DNA of 64,000 nt from Haliclona indistincta (GCA_964017065.1 OZ024787.1:14870453-14934452); one strand, 5' to 3'; shown: positions 47,674 through 59,297, numbered from the stretch's first letter. Notes: generated from the letters alone by a model not told the origin. Numbers and translations are program-made.

Positions 47674-49059
47674 GCAGAATCACCCGGTTCGGAAACTTTT
47701 GGTATCACATGTGATACTAAAAGATTGAATCTTTGGATCACAATGTGATGCCTTGGGATTCAATTAACGTTAATTATAACGGGACTAACCGAGGACTAAC
47801 CCACATTGCTGAATCGATATTAGAGATGGCTGCTGATACGAACCTAAGGGCTATTAAAATCCACTGAAGACGAGGTTAGTTCTGCTGTCTGGCATTCTAT
47901 TCTACTACGAGCCAAGTGGACCAGCCTTCAGTTAAACTAAAAGGCGTTGTAACGAGGAGGAATCTCAGCTAGAACCGGCTGAATGTGCCGCGATATATAT
48001 AGCTGGGTTGCTTGTGAATTAAAGGTCCGATGAGCTCCTGCACATCTCTGAGTAGAACTGGTGAGTCTGTCAATAGGTAGAGATGGTCAGATTGTATTAA
48101 GAGTAGCACTGTTGTTGGTTTTCCTGTAAATGAGATCTAGACCACCCCTGCATGCTAGCTATAGCTCTAGCTCTCCCATTCAGCTGCTTTAATTGACAGA
48201 ATTAGTTTCGTGCTTGTCTTCTTAACGCATCTAAAGCTACCTGCATGAACAGCACACTTGTAGTCACAATCTGAAAAGAAGGTTGTCTTGTACAAAAATT
48301 ACTAAGAGCACTTTACCTACATACTGTAGTACCAACGAGCACACACGTGCATAGCTAGCTAGCCTCTGTTAAATTTGGGCTACTGGTGCATTGTGAATGC
48401 CGAAAAATGGGTAGAAAAATGTGAGCGGATCTGAGAAAAGGTATCACTTCGCACATGTAATTTTCAAACGCACGCATGTTTTTCAACTTGCTGCCATTCA
48501 TCCAAATTTGGTACCATGGCTCTAAAATTTGATACACATCCAGCAGAACGATCAAATATTATATACAAAAAATTCATTTGAGTTTCAGTAATGTTTGACC
48601 GAGTAGCAGCCATTTGAAAACAGGCGTGCGTTCAAAAATTGCAGGAGCGAAGTGACCCCTTTTCTCAAATCCGCTCACAAAATAATAATTATTTGCGCAA
48701 AATTTTTTGTGCCTTTCTCTTAACAACACGAAGAACCACTTAACGTTCTGAAGAACCTCCCAATATCCTGAAAGGTCAACTTTTCTTAGCAAAAGCTCCA
48801 CTTTCTTAGCCAAAATTGAAGCAGCTTGTTTTCTCGAAAGTATTGCAGGTGTTGCAGTGAAAATAGCACATCTAGGTAGTCCTACGCGACTGTTCACGAG
48901 AATTATCGCAAAACAACACGGCCATCTGATTTTAAATAGGACAAAATTTTCAGCGGCACTCTGTACAAATCTGCTAATGATAATGATGAGCGTAATAGGC
49001 TCTCTGGTTCATATTATTGACTGTTGTTTTTTTGTGTAGCCAAGCGTCGAAATTAATCA

Positions 49060-49091
<32 letters not shown>

Positions 49092-50389
49092 GGCTATTAA
49101 TTTTGTAAAATCAGAAAGAGGACATTTGTTATTACCAAAACACCAATTTTGCTTGGAGAATGAACATCATGCAGGTTTGTCCTGCACATCTCTGAGTAGA
49201 ACTGGTGAGTCTGTCAATAGGTAGAGATGGTCAGATTGTATTAAGAGTAGCACTGTTGTTGGTTTCCTATAAATGAGATCTAGACCACCCCTGCATGCTA
49301 GCTATAGCTCTAGCTCTCCCATTCAGCTGCTTTAATCGACAGAGAATTTGTTCCGTGCTTGTCTTGTTAACACATCCAAGGCTACCTGCATGAACAGCAC
49401 ACTTGTAGTCACAATTTGAAAAGAAGGTTGTCTTGTACAAAAATTACCAAGCACTTTACCCGGCTGCGTACTGTAGTACCAACGAGTGCATAGGCTCTGT
49501 TGCACAATAGTTAAATTTGGGCTGCTGGTGCATTGTGAATGCAGCGAAATAGGTAGAAAATATTTGCGCAAAATTTTGTACCTTCCTTTTAACGACACAC
49601 GTAGCTAACAGGGTTCTGAAGAACCACCCTGTCCCCTGAAAGGTCCACTTAAATTGACCAAAATTGAAGCAGCTTGTTTTCTCGAAAGTATTGCAGTGAA
49701 AATAGCACATCTAGTTAGTCCTACGTGACTGTTCACGAGAATTGTCGCAAAAAAACACGGCCATCTGATTTTTAATAAGACAATTTTTAGCGACACTCTG
49801 CACCACACGAAAAAGGACCCTCTCCGTAAATTCTTGGCTACGGCTTTGTATAATCTGCTAATAATGATGATGAGCGTAATAGGCTATCTGGTTCATATTA
49901 TTGACTGTTGTTATTTTTGTGTGTAGCAAAGCGTCTTAATGTTATCGAAATTAATCACTTACTCTCTCTCTCTCTCTCTCTCTCGCAGGCTATTAATTTT
50001 GTAAAATCAGAAAGAGGACTTGTGTTATTACTAAAACACCAATTTTGTTTTAGGAGAATGAACATCAGGTTTGTCATAATGGTTGACAACGTGCTGCTTG
50101 ATTTGATGGTGTTATGTCCACAGGTGCAACTGAAAAATTGATGGTCTGGCAAGTCGTAACAAGAAGATTAAAAATTACATCTAAATAGTTATTGTAACAA
50201 TGAACTCTGTGTAACACACATGATCTACAATAGTTTGTTATAATGAATTGTACTATCCACTAAAAATAGTCCTCATATTAATAAACAGTTGCAAATCTTC
50301 CAGTGACCTTACAGTCTGATAAAAAGGAAACTGCTGATCAAGTGTAGCTTTACTGTAGTTTAATACTAGTGCTTTTAAGGGAAAATGCC

Positions 50390-51330
50390 ATTAATTTAAT
50401 AGTGAGTGATCTTGAGACTGAAGTTCAGTAAGTTGCATACTAATCTGGTAGACTTGATGGCTAAGAATGCTGTGAAAGCAGTGAAAGGAAGAAAATGCCA
50501 CATCAGGGTGATCTTGGGACTAAAGTGCAGTCAGTTGCATACTAATCTGGTAGACTTGATGGGTAATAATGCTGTGAAAGCAGTGAAATGAAGAAAATGC
50601 CACATCAGAGTGATCTTGAGACTAAAGTGCAGTAAGTTGCATACTAATCTGGTAGACTTGATGGCTAAGAATGCTGTGAAAGCAGTGAAAGGAAGAAAAT
50701 GCCACATCAGGGTGATCTTGGGACTAAAGTGCAGTCAGTTGCATACTAATCTGGTAGACTTGATGGGTAATAATGCTGTGAAAGCAGTGAAATGAAGAAA
50801 ATGCCACATCAGAGTGATCTTGAGACTAAAGTGCAGTAAGTTGCATACTAATCTGGTAGACTTGATGGCTAAGAATGCTGTGAAAGCAGTGAAAGGAAGA
50901 AAATGCCACATCAGGGTGATCTTGGGACTAAAGTGCAGTCAGTTGCATACTAATCTGGTAGACTTGATGGGTAATAATGCTGTGAAAGCAGTGAAATGAA
51001 GAAAATGCCACATCAGAGTGATCTTGAGACTAAAGTGCAGTAAGTTGCATACTAATCTGGTAGACTTGATGGCTAAGAATGCTGTGAAAGCAGTGAAAGG
51101 AAGAAAATGCCACATCAGGGTGATCTTGGGACTAAAGTGCAGTCAGTTGCATACTAATCTGGTAAGACTTGATGGGTAATAATGCTGTGAAAGCAGTGAA
51201 ATGAAGAAAATGCCACATCAGAGTGATCTTGAGACTAAAGTGCAGTCAGTTGCATACTAATCTGGTAGACTTGAATGCTGTGAAAGCAGTGAAAGGAAGA
51301 AAATGCCATTTCAGAGTGATCTTGAGAGTA
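50390..51330 (+). repeat. 102-bp satellite in 204-bp dimers, centre of the palindromic element
   Basis: The monomer contains AAGTTGCATACTAATCTGGT, AGACTTGATGG and AATGCTGTGAAAGCAGTGAA. Two monomer types alternate (GGCTAAGAATG with AAAGGAAG; GGGTAATAATG with AAATGAAG), giving a 204-bp higher-order unit. About four dimers are nearly identical. Confidence 0.95.
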
Positions 51331-51469
51331 AGTTGCATATTGATTCAGTGAACCTAGTGTGTGAGAAAACAAAGATGCACTCTCATTGTATTTGTTGTAC
51401 TAAAACGCTGTATATTGTGTAGTATTTCAGTAGATCTGTTGTGTGATATAATGCTGTAATGTCACTAAA

Positions 51470-51790
51470 GTACCTTTTCTTCATTTCAGTGCTTTCACAG
51501 TATTCTTACTGTACCCATCAAGTCTACCAGATTAGTATGCAACTGACTGTACTTTAGTCTCAAGATCACTCTGAAGTGGCATTTTCTTCATTTCAGTGCT
51601 TTCACAGCATTGTTACCTATCAAGTCTACCAGATTAGTATGCAACTCACTGCACTTAGTCTCAAAATCACTCTGAAATTGCATCTTTTTCATTTCAGTGC
51701 TTTCACAGCATTCTTATCCATCAAGTCTACCAGATTAGCATGAAACTTACTACATTTTAGTACATGTACTAGTCTCAAGATCATTGGAAT
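51470..51790 (-). repeat. Inverted, diverged copies of the 102-bp satellite
   Basis: About three monomers in the opposite orientation (TTTCAGTGCTTTCACAGCAT, ATCAAGTCTACCAGATTAGT). The right arm therefore holds fewer and more diverged copies than the left. Confidence 0.9.
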
Positions 51791-53149
51791 GGTTAAAAGC
51801 ACTAGTAAACTACTCTGTACAGTAAAGCTACACTTGATCAGCAGTTTGCTGCTTTATATCGGATTGTAAGGTCACTGGAAGATTTTTATAATAACTTAGT
51901 CTATTTTTAGTGGATAGTGCAATTCATAGTAACAAGCCATTGTTACAATTAGATCATGTGTGTTACGCACTTTTCAATAAAAATAATTGTTGTTAATAAT
52001 TATAAGAAAATATATAATTGTAACAAAATACTTGTGTCGCGACTGGAACTACTAACTACTTAGTTTATGTAGTAAGTTAGTTATATCTTCTTTTTACGAC
52101 TTGCGAGACCATCACTTTTTCAGTTGCACCTGTGGACAGAACACCATCAAATCAAGCAGCACGTTGTCAACCATTATGACAAACCTGATGTTCATTCTCC
52201 TAGAACAAAATTGGTGTTTTGGTAATAACACATGTCCTCTTTCTGATTTTACAAAATTAATAGCCTGCGAGAGAGAGAGAGAGAGAGTAAGTGATTAATT
52301 TCGATAACATTATGACGCTTTGCTACACACAAAAACAACAACAGTCAATAATATGAACCAGATAGCCTATTACGCTCATCATCATTATTAGCAGATTATA
52401 CAAAGCCGTAGCCAAGAATTTACGGAGAGGGTCCTTCTTCGTGTGGTGCAGAGTGTCGCTAACAATTGTCAAATCAGATGGCCGTGTTTTTTTGAGACAA
52501 TTCTCGTGAACAGTCACGTAGGACTAACTAGATGTGCTATTTTCACTGCAATACTTTCGAGAAAACAAGCTGTTTCAATTTTGGTTAATTTAAGTGGACC
52601 TTTCAGGGGACAGGGTGGTTCTTCAGAACCCTGTTAGCTACGTGTGTCGTTAAAAGGAAGGTACAAAATTTTGCGCAAATATTTTCTACCTATTTCGCTG
52701 CATTCACAATGCACCAGCAGCCCAAATTTAACTATTGTGCAACAGAGCCTATGCACTCGTTGGTACTACAGTACGCAGCCGGGTAAAGTGCTTGGTAAGT
52801 TTTGTACAAGACAACCTTCTTTTCAAATTGTGACTACAAGTGTGCTGTTCATGCAGGTAGCCTTGGATGTGTTAACAAGACAAGCACGGAACAAATTCTC
52901 TGTCGATTAAAGCAGCTGAATGGGAGAGCTAGAGCTATAGCTAGCATGCAGGGGTGGTCTAGATCTCATTTATAGGAAACCAACAACAGTGCTACTCTTA
53001 ATACAATCTGACCATCTCTACCTATTGATAGACTCACCAGTTCTACTCAGAGATGTGCAGGACAAACCTGCATGATGTTCATTCTCCAAGCAAAATTGGT
53101 GTTTTGGTAATAACAAATGTCCTCTTTCTGATTTTACAAAATTAATAGC

Positions 53150-53184
<35 letters not shown>

Positions 53185-54803
53185 TGATTAATTTCGACGC
53201 TTGGCTACACAAAAAACAACAGTCAATAATATGAACCAGAGAGCCTATTACGCTCATCATTATCATTAGCAGATTTGTGCAGAGTGCCGCTGAAAATTTT
53301 GTCCTATTTAAAATCAGATGGCCGTGTTGTTTTGCGATAATTCTCGTGAACAGTCGCGTAGGACTACCTAGATGTGCTATTTTCACTGCAACACCTGCAA
53401 TACTTTCGAGAAAACAAGCTGCTTCAATTTTGGCTAAGAAAGTGGAGCTTTTGCTAAGAAAAGTTGACCTTTCAGGATATTGGGAGGTTCTTCAGAACGT
53501 TAAGTGGTTCTTCGTGTTGTTAAGAGAAAGGCACAAAAAATTTTGCGCAAATAATTATTATTTTGTGAGCGGATTTGAGAAAAGGGGTCACTTCGCTCCT
53601 GCAATTTTTGAACGCACGCCTGTTTTCAAATGGCTGCTACTCGGTCAAACATTACTGAAACTCAAATGAATTTTTTGTATATAATATTTGATCGTTCTGC
53701 TGGATGTGTATCAAATTTTAGAGCCATGGTACCAAATTTGGATGAATGGCAGCAAGTTGAAAAACATGCGTGCGTTTGAAAATTACATGTGCGAAGTGAT
53801 ACCTTTTCTCAGATCCGCTCACATTTTTCTACCCATTTTTCGGCATTCACAATGCACCAGTAGCCCAAATTTAACAGAGGCTAGCTAGCTATGCATGTGT
53901 GTGCTCGTTGGTACTACAGTATGTAGGTAAAGTGCTCTTAGTAATTTTTGTACAAGACAACCTTCTTTTCAGATTGTGACTACAAGTGTGCTGTTCATGC
54001 AGGTAGCTTTAGATGCGTTAAGAAGACAAGCACGAAACTAATTCTGTCAATTAAAGCAGCTGAATGGGAGAGCTAGAGCTATAGCTAGCATGCAGGGGTG
54101 GTCTAGATCTCATTTATAGGAAAACCAACAACAGTGCTACTCTTAATACAATCTGACCATCTCTACCTATTGACAGACTCACCAGTTCTACTCAGAGATG
54201 TGCAGGAGCTCATCGGACCTTTAATTCACAAGCAACCCAGCTATATATATCGCGGCACATTCAGCCGGTTCTAGCTGAGATTCCTCCTCGTTACAACGCC
54301 TTTTAGTTTAACTGAAGGCTGGTCCACTTGGCTCGTAGTAGAATAGAATGCCAGACAGCAGAACTAACCTCGTCTTCAGTGGATTTTAATAGCCCTTAGG
54401 TTCGTATCAAGAGTTCGTATCAGCAGCCATCTCTAATATCGATTCAGCAATGTGGGTTAGTCATCGGTTAGTCCCGTTATAATTAACGTTAATTGAATCC
54501 CAAGGCATCACATTGTGATCCAAAGATTCAATCTTTTAGTATCACATGTGATACCAAAAGTTTCCGAACCGGGTGGCAGAATAAGCTAGTGGGGTTGCAA
54601 CTATGCAATCAGAAGCCTAGCAGTGCTAACCACATGGAATTCAGTTGGGCGTGCCTATAATCAACACAGCACGTGAGCGCTGGTTGCTAATGAATCCTGT
54701 TAAGGGCAGACATTCAACTAGGGTCAAAGGTCGTCGCGCGCGTTCGTGTGCGCGCGCGTACAGAATTACTATAAAGGCTTGTTTGTAGCGCTAACCAGTC
54801 AGT

Positions 54804-54878
54804 TGGTTCTGTGGCACAGCGGTTTAGTATGGTGGCTTGTGATGCGGTCGGTCAGGGTTCGATTCTCACACAATGCAT
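54804..54878 (+). ncRNA. tRNA-like sequence with pol III A and B boxes
   Basis: The A box TGGCACAGCGG (about 54812-54822) and B box GGTTCGATTC (54856-54865) are spaced as in tRNA genes and followed by T-rich terminators at about 54880. The acceptor and T stems pair poorly, so this is a tRNA-derived (SINE-like) head and not a working tRNA gene. Confidence 0.65.
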
Positions 54879-54954
54879 GTTTTTTTTTGTATTTTTTTTA
54901 TTTATAAAAGTTAAGTTTTTAGCTCCATCCTTTGTGAGGCCTGTTTATGACGAC

Positions 54955-55135
54955 TCTCCCGACGATCCTTAGGCTTACTAAGGGCCGAAGGCCCGGTTTA
55001 GGACGACCCTCTCGACGATCCTTAGTTAGGAAGACCCTCCCGACGATCCTTAGTTAGGAAGACCCTCCCGACGATCCTTAGTTAGGAAGACCCTCCCGAC
55101 GATCCTTAGTTAGTTAGGAAGACCCTCCCTACTTT
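54955..55135. repeat. 28-bp tandem repeat inside the TIR element
   Basis: The unit AAGACCCTCCCGACGATCCT plus TAGTTAGG occurs about 4-5 times, with a diverged first copy and a small GGGCCGAAGGCCC hairpin before it. Confidence 0.9.
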
Positions 55136-55273
55136 GCGCAGTTAGGAGAAGGTTTTTAGGGTTTTGGGTTTAGCTGTATGTTACTAAAAACAAGCCTTTA
55201 TAGTAATTCTGTACGCGCGCGATGACCTTTGACCCTAGTTGAATGTCTGCCCTTAACGGGATTCGTTGCTAAT

Positions 55274-55853
55274 AGCTTGCGCTGCTTAGCGATAGCACGA
55301 TTGATTTCTCAGCACTCACTGTACTACCTTGAGTAAAGAATTGTCTTACAAGCTGTGAAGAAGACTATAGTAGACAGCTTTATCTTCAGCGAAGTCCCAC
55401 AATGCTGAGCGAGTCCAGCAATGCCATTCAAGGTAACGAAGCTTTGAAACCAAAAGTCTATCAATTCAGTTCCGAGGCAACACCGAGTTGAACATGTATT
55501 GCAAGTATCAGCGCTTAGTTTTCAGCCGACGCGGAGTTCTGCCTGCGGACGGAACGAATGACAAACCGACGAACTACTGTAGCTGTATGCCTCGTGGCTC
55601 CGCCCACCGAGGCATAATGATTGACCCATAGTAGCATGCATATGACTTGAGCTGTATGCTACTGCAGCAATGATTGACCCATAGTAGCATGCATGCATAT
55701 GACTTGAGCTGTATGCTACTGCAGCATAACAGCGGTCACCTTTATCAGACAGCTGAGCAAGTACTATCTATAACATGCTGATGGTTTTTCAGAGCAGACA
55801 ATTCGTTGGCTAAGACCATGAATGCAATTAAAACTAGAGTTCTGATGAACACA
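55274..55853. other. Spacer with a short tandem duplication
   Basis: At about 55617-55738 a ~60-bp block (ATGATTGACCCATAGTAGCA, ATATGACTTGAGCTGTATGC) occurs twice in tandem, next to a small GCCTCG/CGAGGC hairpin. Nothing else is recognised. Confidence 0.6.
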
Positions 55854-55855
55854 TA

Positions 55856-56244
55856 CCCGTGCGCTGAGCTAGGAGCTATAAACACGACTACTCCTGCATT
55901 ACTTCATGCAACACGCACGGTACACCTAGCCCATAGACAGCTCCTGCCGAGGGCCCGAGATTTTAGGACAGGAGGTTGGGCGATACGCCCACAATGCCGT
56001 ATATTGCTCTTAGAAGGCCATAGAGCTATTAGAAAGCCATCGTTGGCCGCTCGATTAGGACTCTCAGGACGCTGTAAAGGTCTTAGCAGGACTACAAATT
56101 CAGTAAACAGGCAGCAAAGTGCGTTTTTGTGGCGAATTTCGAACGGTGAGACGTAAACAAGCGTGTTTTTTGACGACACACACACACATATATCCACATA
56201 TAGACGGACACAAACGCATAACCCTGGCGCATACTGCGCACGGG
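55856..56244. mobile_element. Small TIR element with TA target site (copy 2)
   Basis: Ends CCCGTGCGC and GCGCACGGG are flanked by TA. It shares AGGTTGGGCGA, an (AC)n stretch and AACGCATAACCC near the right end with the element at 41475. No transposase. Confidence 0.6.
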
Positions 56245-56322
56245 TAACAATGCATGAGCTGAGAGTTATGTTATTGGCACATGCTGCATAACAGCAAAAA
56301 AAATAATTAGATACTAATTTGA

Positions 56323-57585
56323 CTATAATACTATCTCTACCTCATTGGCTAACATGTGGGCTAAGGTCTGTCTCTTTCTGATGAGCTTGACTTCTCCTTT
56401 CTCAGTCAACAAGACCTCAGGTGCTTCGGGAAATGAGTTGTAATTTTTGGTGCTCATGCTAGAACAATAAGCTCCAGATCCCTCAATACTAATGATATCA
56501 CCGATACTTACTTCAGGTAATGTTCGTTCTTGTACTGTCTCTGGATCTCCTGGAGCACATGAGACCAGATCACCAGATTCACAGCAATGACCAACAACAA
56601 CGTAGGATTTAGTGCCTATCTTATCTGTGTTGGGCTTAAGAACTACAATAGGATGCTGAGCACCGTATAGCGATGGTCTTAGTATCTCTGTCATACCAGA
56701 ATCAAGCTTTAAGAAAGTGTGGCCATTGCTACCAGTCTTTGTCATGTCTTTGACTGTGGTAAGGAGAGCTCCTGAATCAGCGACAAAGAATGTCCCAGGC
56801 TCAATTTCTAACTTTATTTCTCTACCAGACTTTTTAGCAAATTCTATAATGGCCTGCTGGACTGGTCTACCCACAGATTGAAGATCAGTTGATCTTTCAT
56901 AGCTCATTCGACCCACCTTGAACCCTCCACCCAGATTAAGACTACTTACTTCCAAAAACTCTTCTACTAAACTCAAAGACATCCGAGATACAGCTTGCCA
57001 GATGGATGGATCTGATCCTGAACCAATATGTGTATGTATCCGTTTGATTTTTAACCCATAATTTTCAGCAATGGCCTTCACATTATTCTTTAGTTCATGC
57101 CATATTCCGAATGAAGATGATGGTCCGCCAACATTAGTCTTACCAGTTTCACCAGAACCTGTCCCAGGATTAAACCTGACACCACAGGAACCACCAGGAA
57201 ACAACTTGCCGAACACCTCAAGTTGATGAAGAGAACATGCATTGAATTCAATTCCTTTAGTAATAAGGCTTTCAAAGTTCCTGGGCAGTTCTTGGGACGA
57301 TAGGCTCAGATGCTCCACTGGGATGCCAGCAATGATAGCACGATCAGCCTCAAAACCAGACGAGACGTCAAACTGAATGCTCATAGAGTTGAGCAACTTG
57401 AGAATTGCAGCATTGGGACACGCCTTCATAGCGAATCTGACGGTAAGGCCGAAAGGATGCGGGAAGTTCAATGCAAGAGTGGCACGAGAACGCAGTGTTT
57501 TCTCGTCATAAACATAAATCGGAGTGTCATACCTCTCCTTGATCGATTTGGCGAGTTTATAGTCCAAGAAGTTGCTGGTCTCCAT
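56323..57585 (-). CDS. lysA: Intronless bacterial-type diaminopimelate decarboxylase (LysA-like)
   Basis: PLP-dependent fold-III decarboxylase; LysA converts meso-diaminopimelate to lysine, the last step of the bacterial/plant pathway. A single frame of 420 residues is the usual LysA length. Visible sites are the PLP lysine in FAMKACPN (K54), HTHIGSG (H186), the glycine loop LNLGGG, EIEPGTFF, the LysA-type segment ILRPSLYGAQHPI, CCESGD (C335) and GAYCSSM (Y373). Animals lack this pathway, and their own fold-III enzymes (ornithine decarboxylase, antizyme inhibitor) do not carry the RPSLYGA segment. It has no introns, unlike most of its neighbours, and sits among transposons. Substrate is inferred; a related D-amino-acid or ornithine/lysine decarboxylase is possible. 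Confidence 0.85.
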   Translation of the reverse strand: METSNFLDYKLAKSIKERYDTPIYVYDEKTLRSRATLALNFPHPFGLTVRFAMKACPNAAILKLLNSMSIQFDVSSGFEADRAIIAGIPVEHLSLSSQELPRNFESLITKGIEFNACSLHQLEVFGKLFPGGSCGVRFNPGTGSGETGKTNVGGPSSSFGIWHELKNNVKAIAENYGLKIKRIHTHIGSGSDPSIWQAVSRMSLSLVEEFLEVSSLNLGGGFKVGRMSYERSTDLQSVGRPVQQAIIEFAKKSGREIKLEIEPGTFFVADSGALLTTVKDMTKTGSNGHTFLKLDSGMTEILRPSLYGAQHPIVVLKPNTDKIGTKSYVVVGHCCESGDLVSCAPGDPETVQERTLPEVSIGDIISIEGSGAYCSSMSTKNYNSFPEAPEVLLTEKGEVKLIRKRQTLAHMLANEVEIVL

Positions 57586-57853
57586 AGATTGTCAAATATT
57601 AAGAGTTGCTCGCTCAGGCTCATTCACGTGAGATCTGCGTGGATTATGTGACGGTTAATTTTGAATGGGTTTTGGCCAAAATTTTGCTTGCTATAAAACT
57701 TGTGACAATGTAAGCTATTATACTCCAAAATAAGAAGGCTGCCTATCAGCCGAACAAGCAAGCTATCTTAATTATAATTAAATACGTGGTTTCAACAGCG
57801 TGAATACTGAATTACTCAACAACTTATTATAGACGTTATTCATAAATTCCGCG

Positions 57854-57878
57854 CGATTGCGTCACCAGTGACGCAATC
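57854..57878. promoter_or_regulatory. Perfect 11-bp palindrome upstream of the THAP gene
   Basis: GATTGCGTCAC and its complement are separated by CA, about 75 bp before the THAP start codon. Possible factor or transposase binding site; function unknown. Confidence 0.35.
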
Positions 57879-57952
57879 TACATAACCAATCGGCGTGCGC
57901 GCGCGTGTGAGTGGCGGACCGGCTGCGAGTAACGAGTGGCAAGAAGTAAACC

Positions 57953-58832
57953 ATGGGCAAGAGCTGCTGCGCTATTGGATGCACCAATCGTTATTCTAAA
58001 GATTCAACTATAAAATTCTATCGTATTCCAACTAATCCTGACAGAAGGAAGCAATGGATTACTGCTATTAGGAGAGAAAGTTGGAATCCTGGTAGTTCAA
58101 GTTGGATCTGCAGTGAGCACTTCGTGTCAGGTTAGCTACTTAACGGCAACCAGCATGTTATAATGGTTAACAGTGAACTATGCAACAGCATTAAATTTGA
58201 ATTGATTTCTTATAGGAAGTAAAAGCGATGATAAAACTCATCCTGACTATACTCCAAGCATTTTTTCTTTTGCGAATCCTCAAGAACTCATTAGAATAAA
58301 GCGCACATTGGAACGACATGATCGCTCTATGAAATTACAAGAAAAAAGGAAAAACAGTGTACTTTCATGTAACCGCACTCAGAGTAAGGCCAGGGAAATG
58401 AACCACTCCACAGCTGGAACTGAGGACAGCGGAGCAGAAGATCATACTTCCCAAACTAATGGTAGCGGAGTGGAAGGAACAGCAATAGAAAATCCTACCT
58501 GCAGTGATACTACATCTGGTACTACATGCTTGAGTTGTGCCACCCTGCAAAGTAAAGTAGACAATCTTTCACATCAAGTGTCTGAGCTAAGAGAACTACA
58601 TGCAAGTGAACAAAGGACCCAGCATCTTCAATTGGAAACATTGATAAATCAAGCAACTGCTTCTATTGGTATACTTCAGAAGGAGTGCATTGAGAGCAAA
58701 AATGCTTGTCATAGTCTTGTTGTAGTGAACACTGAGATACAAGCAGAAAAGCAATCATTGGTTGATGAACTTGAAGTTACTAAGAAGGAAAATAAGAAAC
58801 TACAATATAAAAGTAAAGTAAAAAAGTTTTAA
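57953..58832 (+). CDS. THAP zinc finger plus coiled coil: N-terminal part of a broken transposase
   Basis: THAP is a C2CH zinc-coordinating DNA-binding domain used by P-element- and ISL2EU-type transposases. Exon 1 (57953-58130) encodes MGKSCCAIGCTNRYSK, FYRIPTNPDRRKQWITAI and WICSEHF with the C-x-C/C-x2-H pattern, invariant proline and tryptophan. Exon 2 (58216-58832) continues DDKTHPDYTPSIFSF, then a Ser/Thr-rich part and a coiled coil (LQSKVDNLSHQVSELRELHA onward). The last codons and the stop come from the arm of a foldback insertion beginning near 58812. The downstream DDE domain at 60505 was probably once in the same protein (inference), so this copy is truncated. Confidence 0.82.
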
Positions 58833-59297
58833 TAAAAAAAGTAAAATTTGTAGGGATGACTCTTGCAAAAGTAAAGGAACAAGATGGGATGATGCTTGTA
58901 AAAGTAAAGGAACAAGATGGGATGATGCTTGCAAAAGTAAAGGAACAAGATGGAATAGTGCTTGTATAAGCAAAAGTCCCAAGTATCCCTACAGTCAGCG
59001 GCTTAATTGCTGTCATGACCTGCAACAAATGCGGAATCCTCTTCCTATACCATGGCCTTTTACTACCTTCAATTGCTTCATCAGACTATGTCCTCCTCTT
59101 CGATTCAAGCCGCTGATGTAGTGATACTTGGGACTTTTGCTTATACAAGCACTATTCCATCTTGTTCCTTTACTTTTGCAAGCATCATCCCATCTTGTTC
59201 CTTTACTTTTACAAGCATCATCCCATCTTGTTCCTTTACTTTTGCAAGAGTCATCCCTACAAATTTTACTTTTTTATTAAAACTTTTTTACTTTACT
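58812..59297. mobile_element. Foldback element with 35-bp internal repeats, inserted in the transposon
   Basis: Arms 58812-59004 and 59107-59297 are near-perfect reverse complements with a ~100-bp spacer. Each arm holds three tandem copies of a ~35-bp unit (AGTAAAGGAACAAGATGG with GATGCTTG) bounded by TGTAGGGAT and ATCCCTACA. Confidence 0.88.

Larger units (their letters stand above)
47681..54575. mobile_element. 6.9-kb near-palindromic transposable element with kilobase-long inverted arms
   Basis: The ends CACCCGGTTCGGAAACTTTT and its exact reverse complement face outward and are flanked on both sides by GCAGAAT (47674-47680 and 54576-54582), a 7-bp target duplication. The two arms match almost base for base for about 2.5 kb, and more loosely nearly to the centre. 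Subterminal palindromes (GTATCACATGTGATAC, ATCACAATGTGAT) lie just inside each end. Within each arm a ~1.1-kb block is partly duplicated (48036-48360 against 49184-49500; 48800-49130 against 49640-50060). Short open frames are present but none resembles a transposase, so the element looks non-autonomous, of the foldback/long-TIR type. Confidence 0.9.
54692..55264. mobile_element. 573-bp TIR element with 9-bp target duplication and tRNA-like interior
   Basis: TIRs begin GAATCCTGTTAAGGGCAGAC on the left and GAATCCCGTTAAGGGCAGAC on the right, and extend through TCAACTAGGGTCAAAGGTC and TTACTATAAAGGCTTGTTT. GTTGCTAAT flanks both ends (54683-54691, 55265-55273). A 9-bp duplication suggests a Mutator-like origin, but no transposase is encoded. 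The interior has a tRNA-like segment and a 28-bp tandem repeat. Confidence 0.85.

Noticed and set aside
48355..53888. Paired small ORFs on opposite strands in the palindromic element
   Set aside because: They are mirror copies in the two arms, with no recognisable domain. I could not connect them into a transposase, so they are not listed as genes.
54804..54878. Functional tRNA gene
   Set aside because: A and B boxes are present, but the stems do not pair well enough for a cloverleaf and it lies inside a TIR element.
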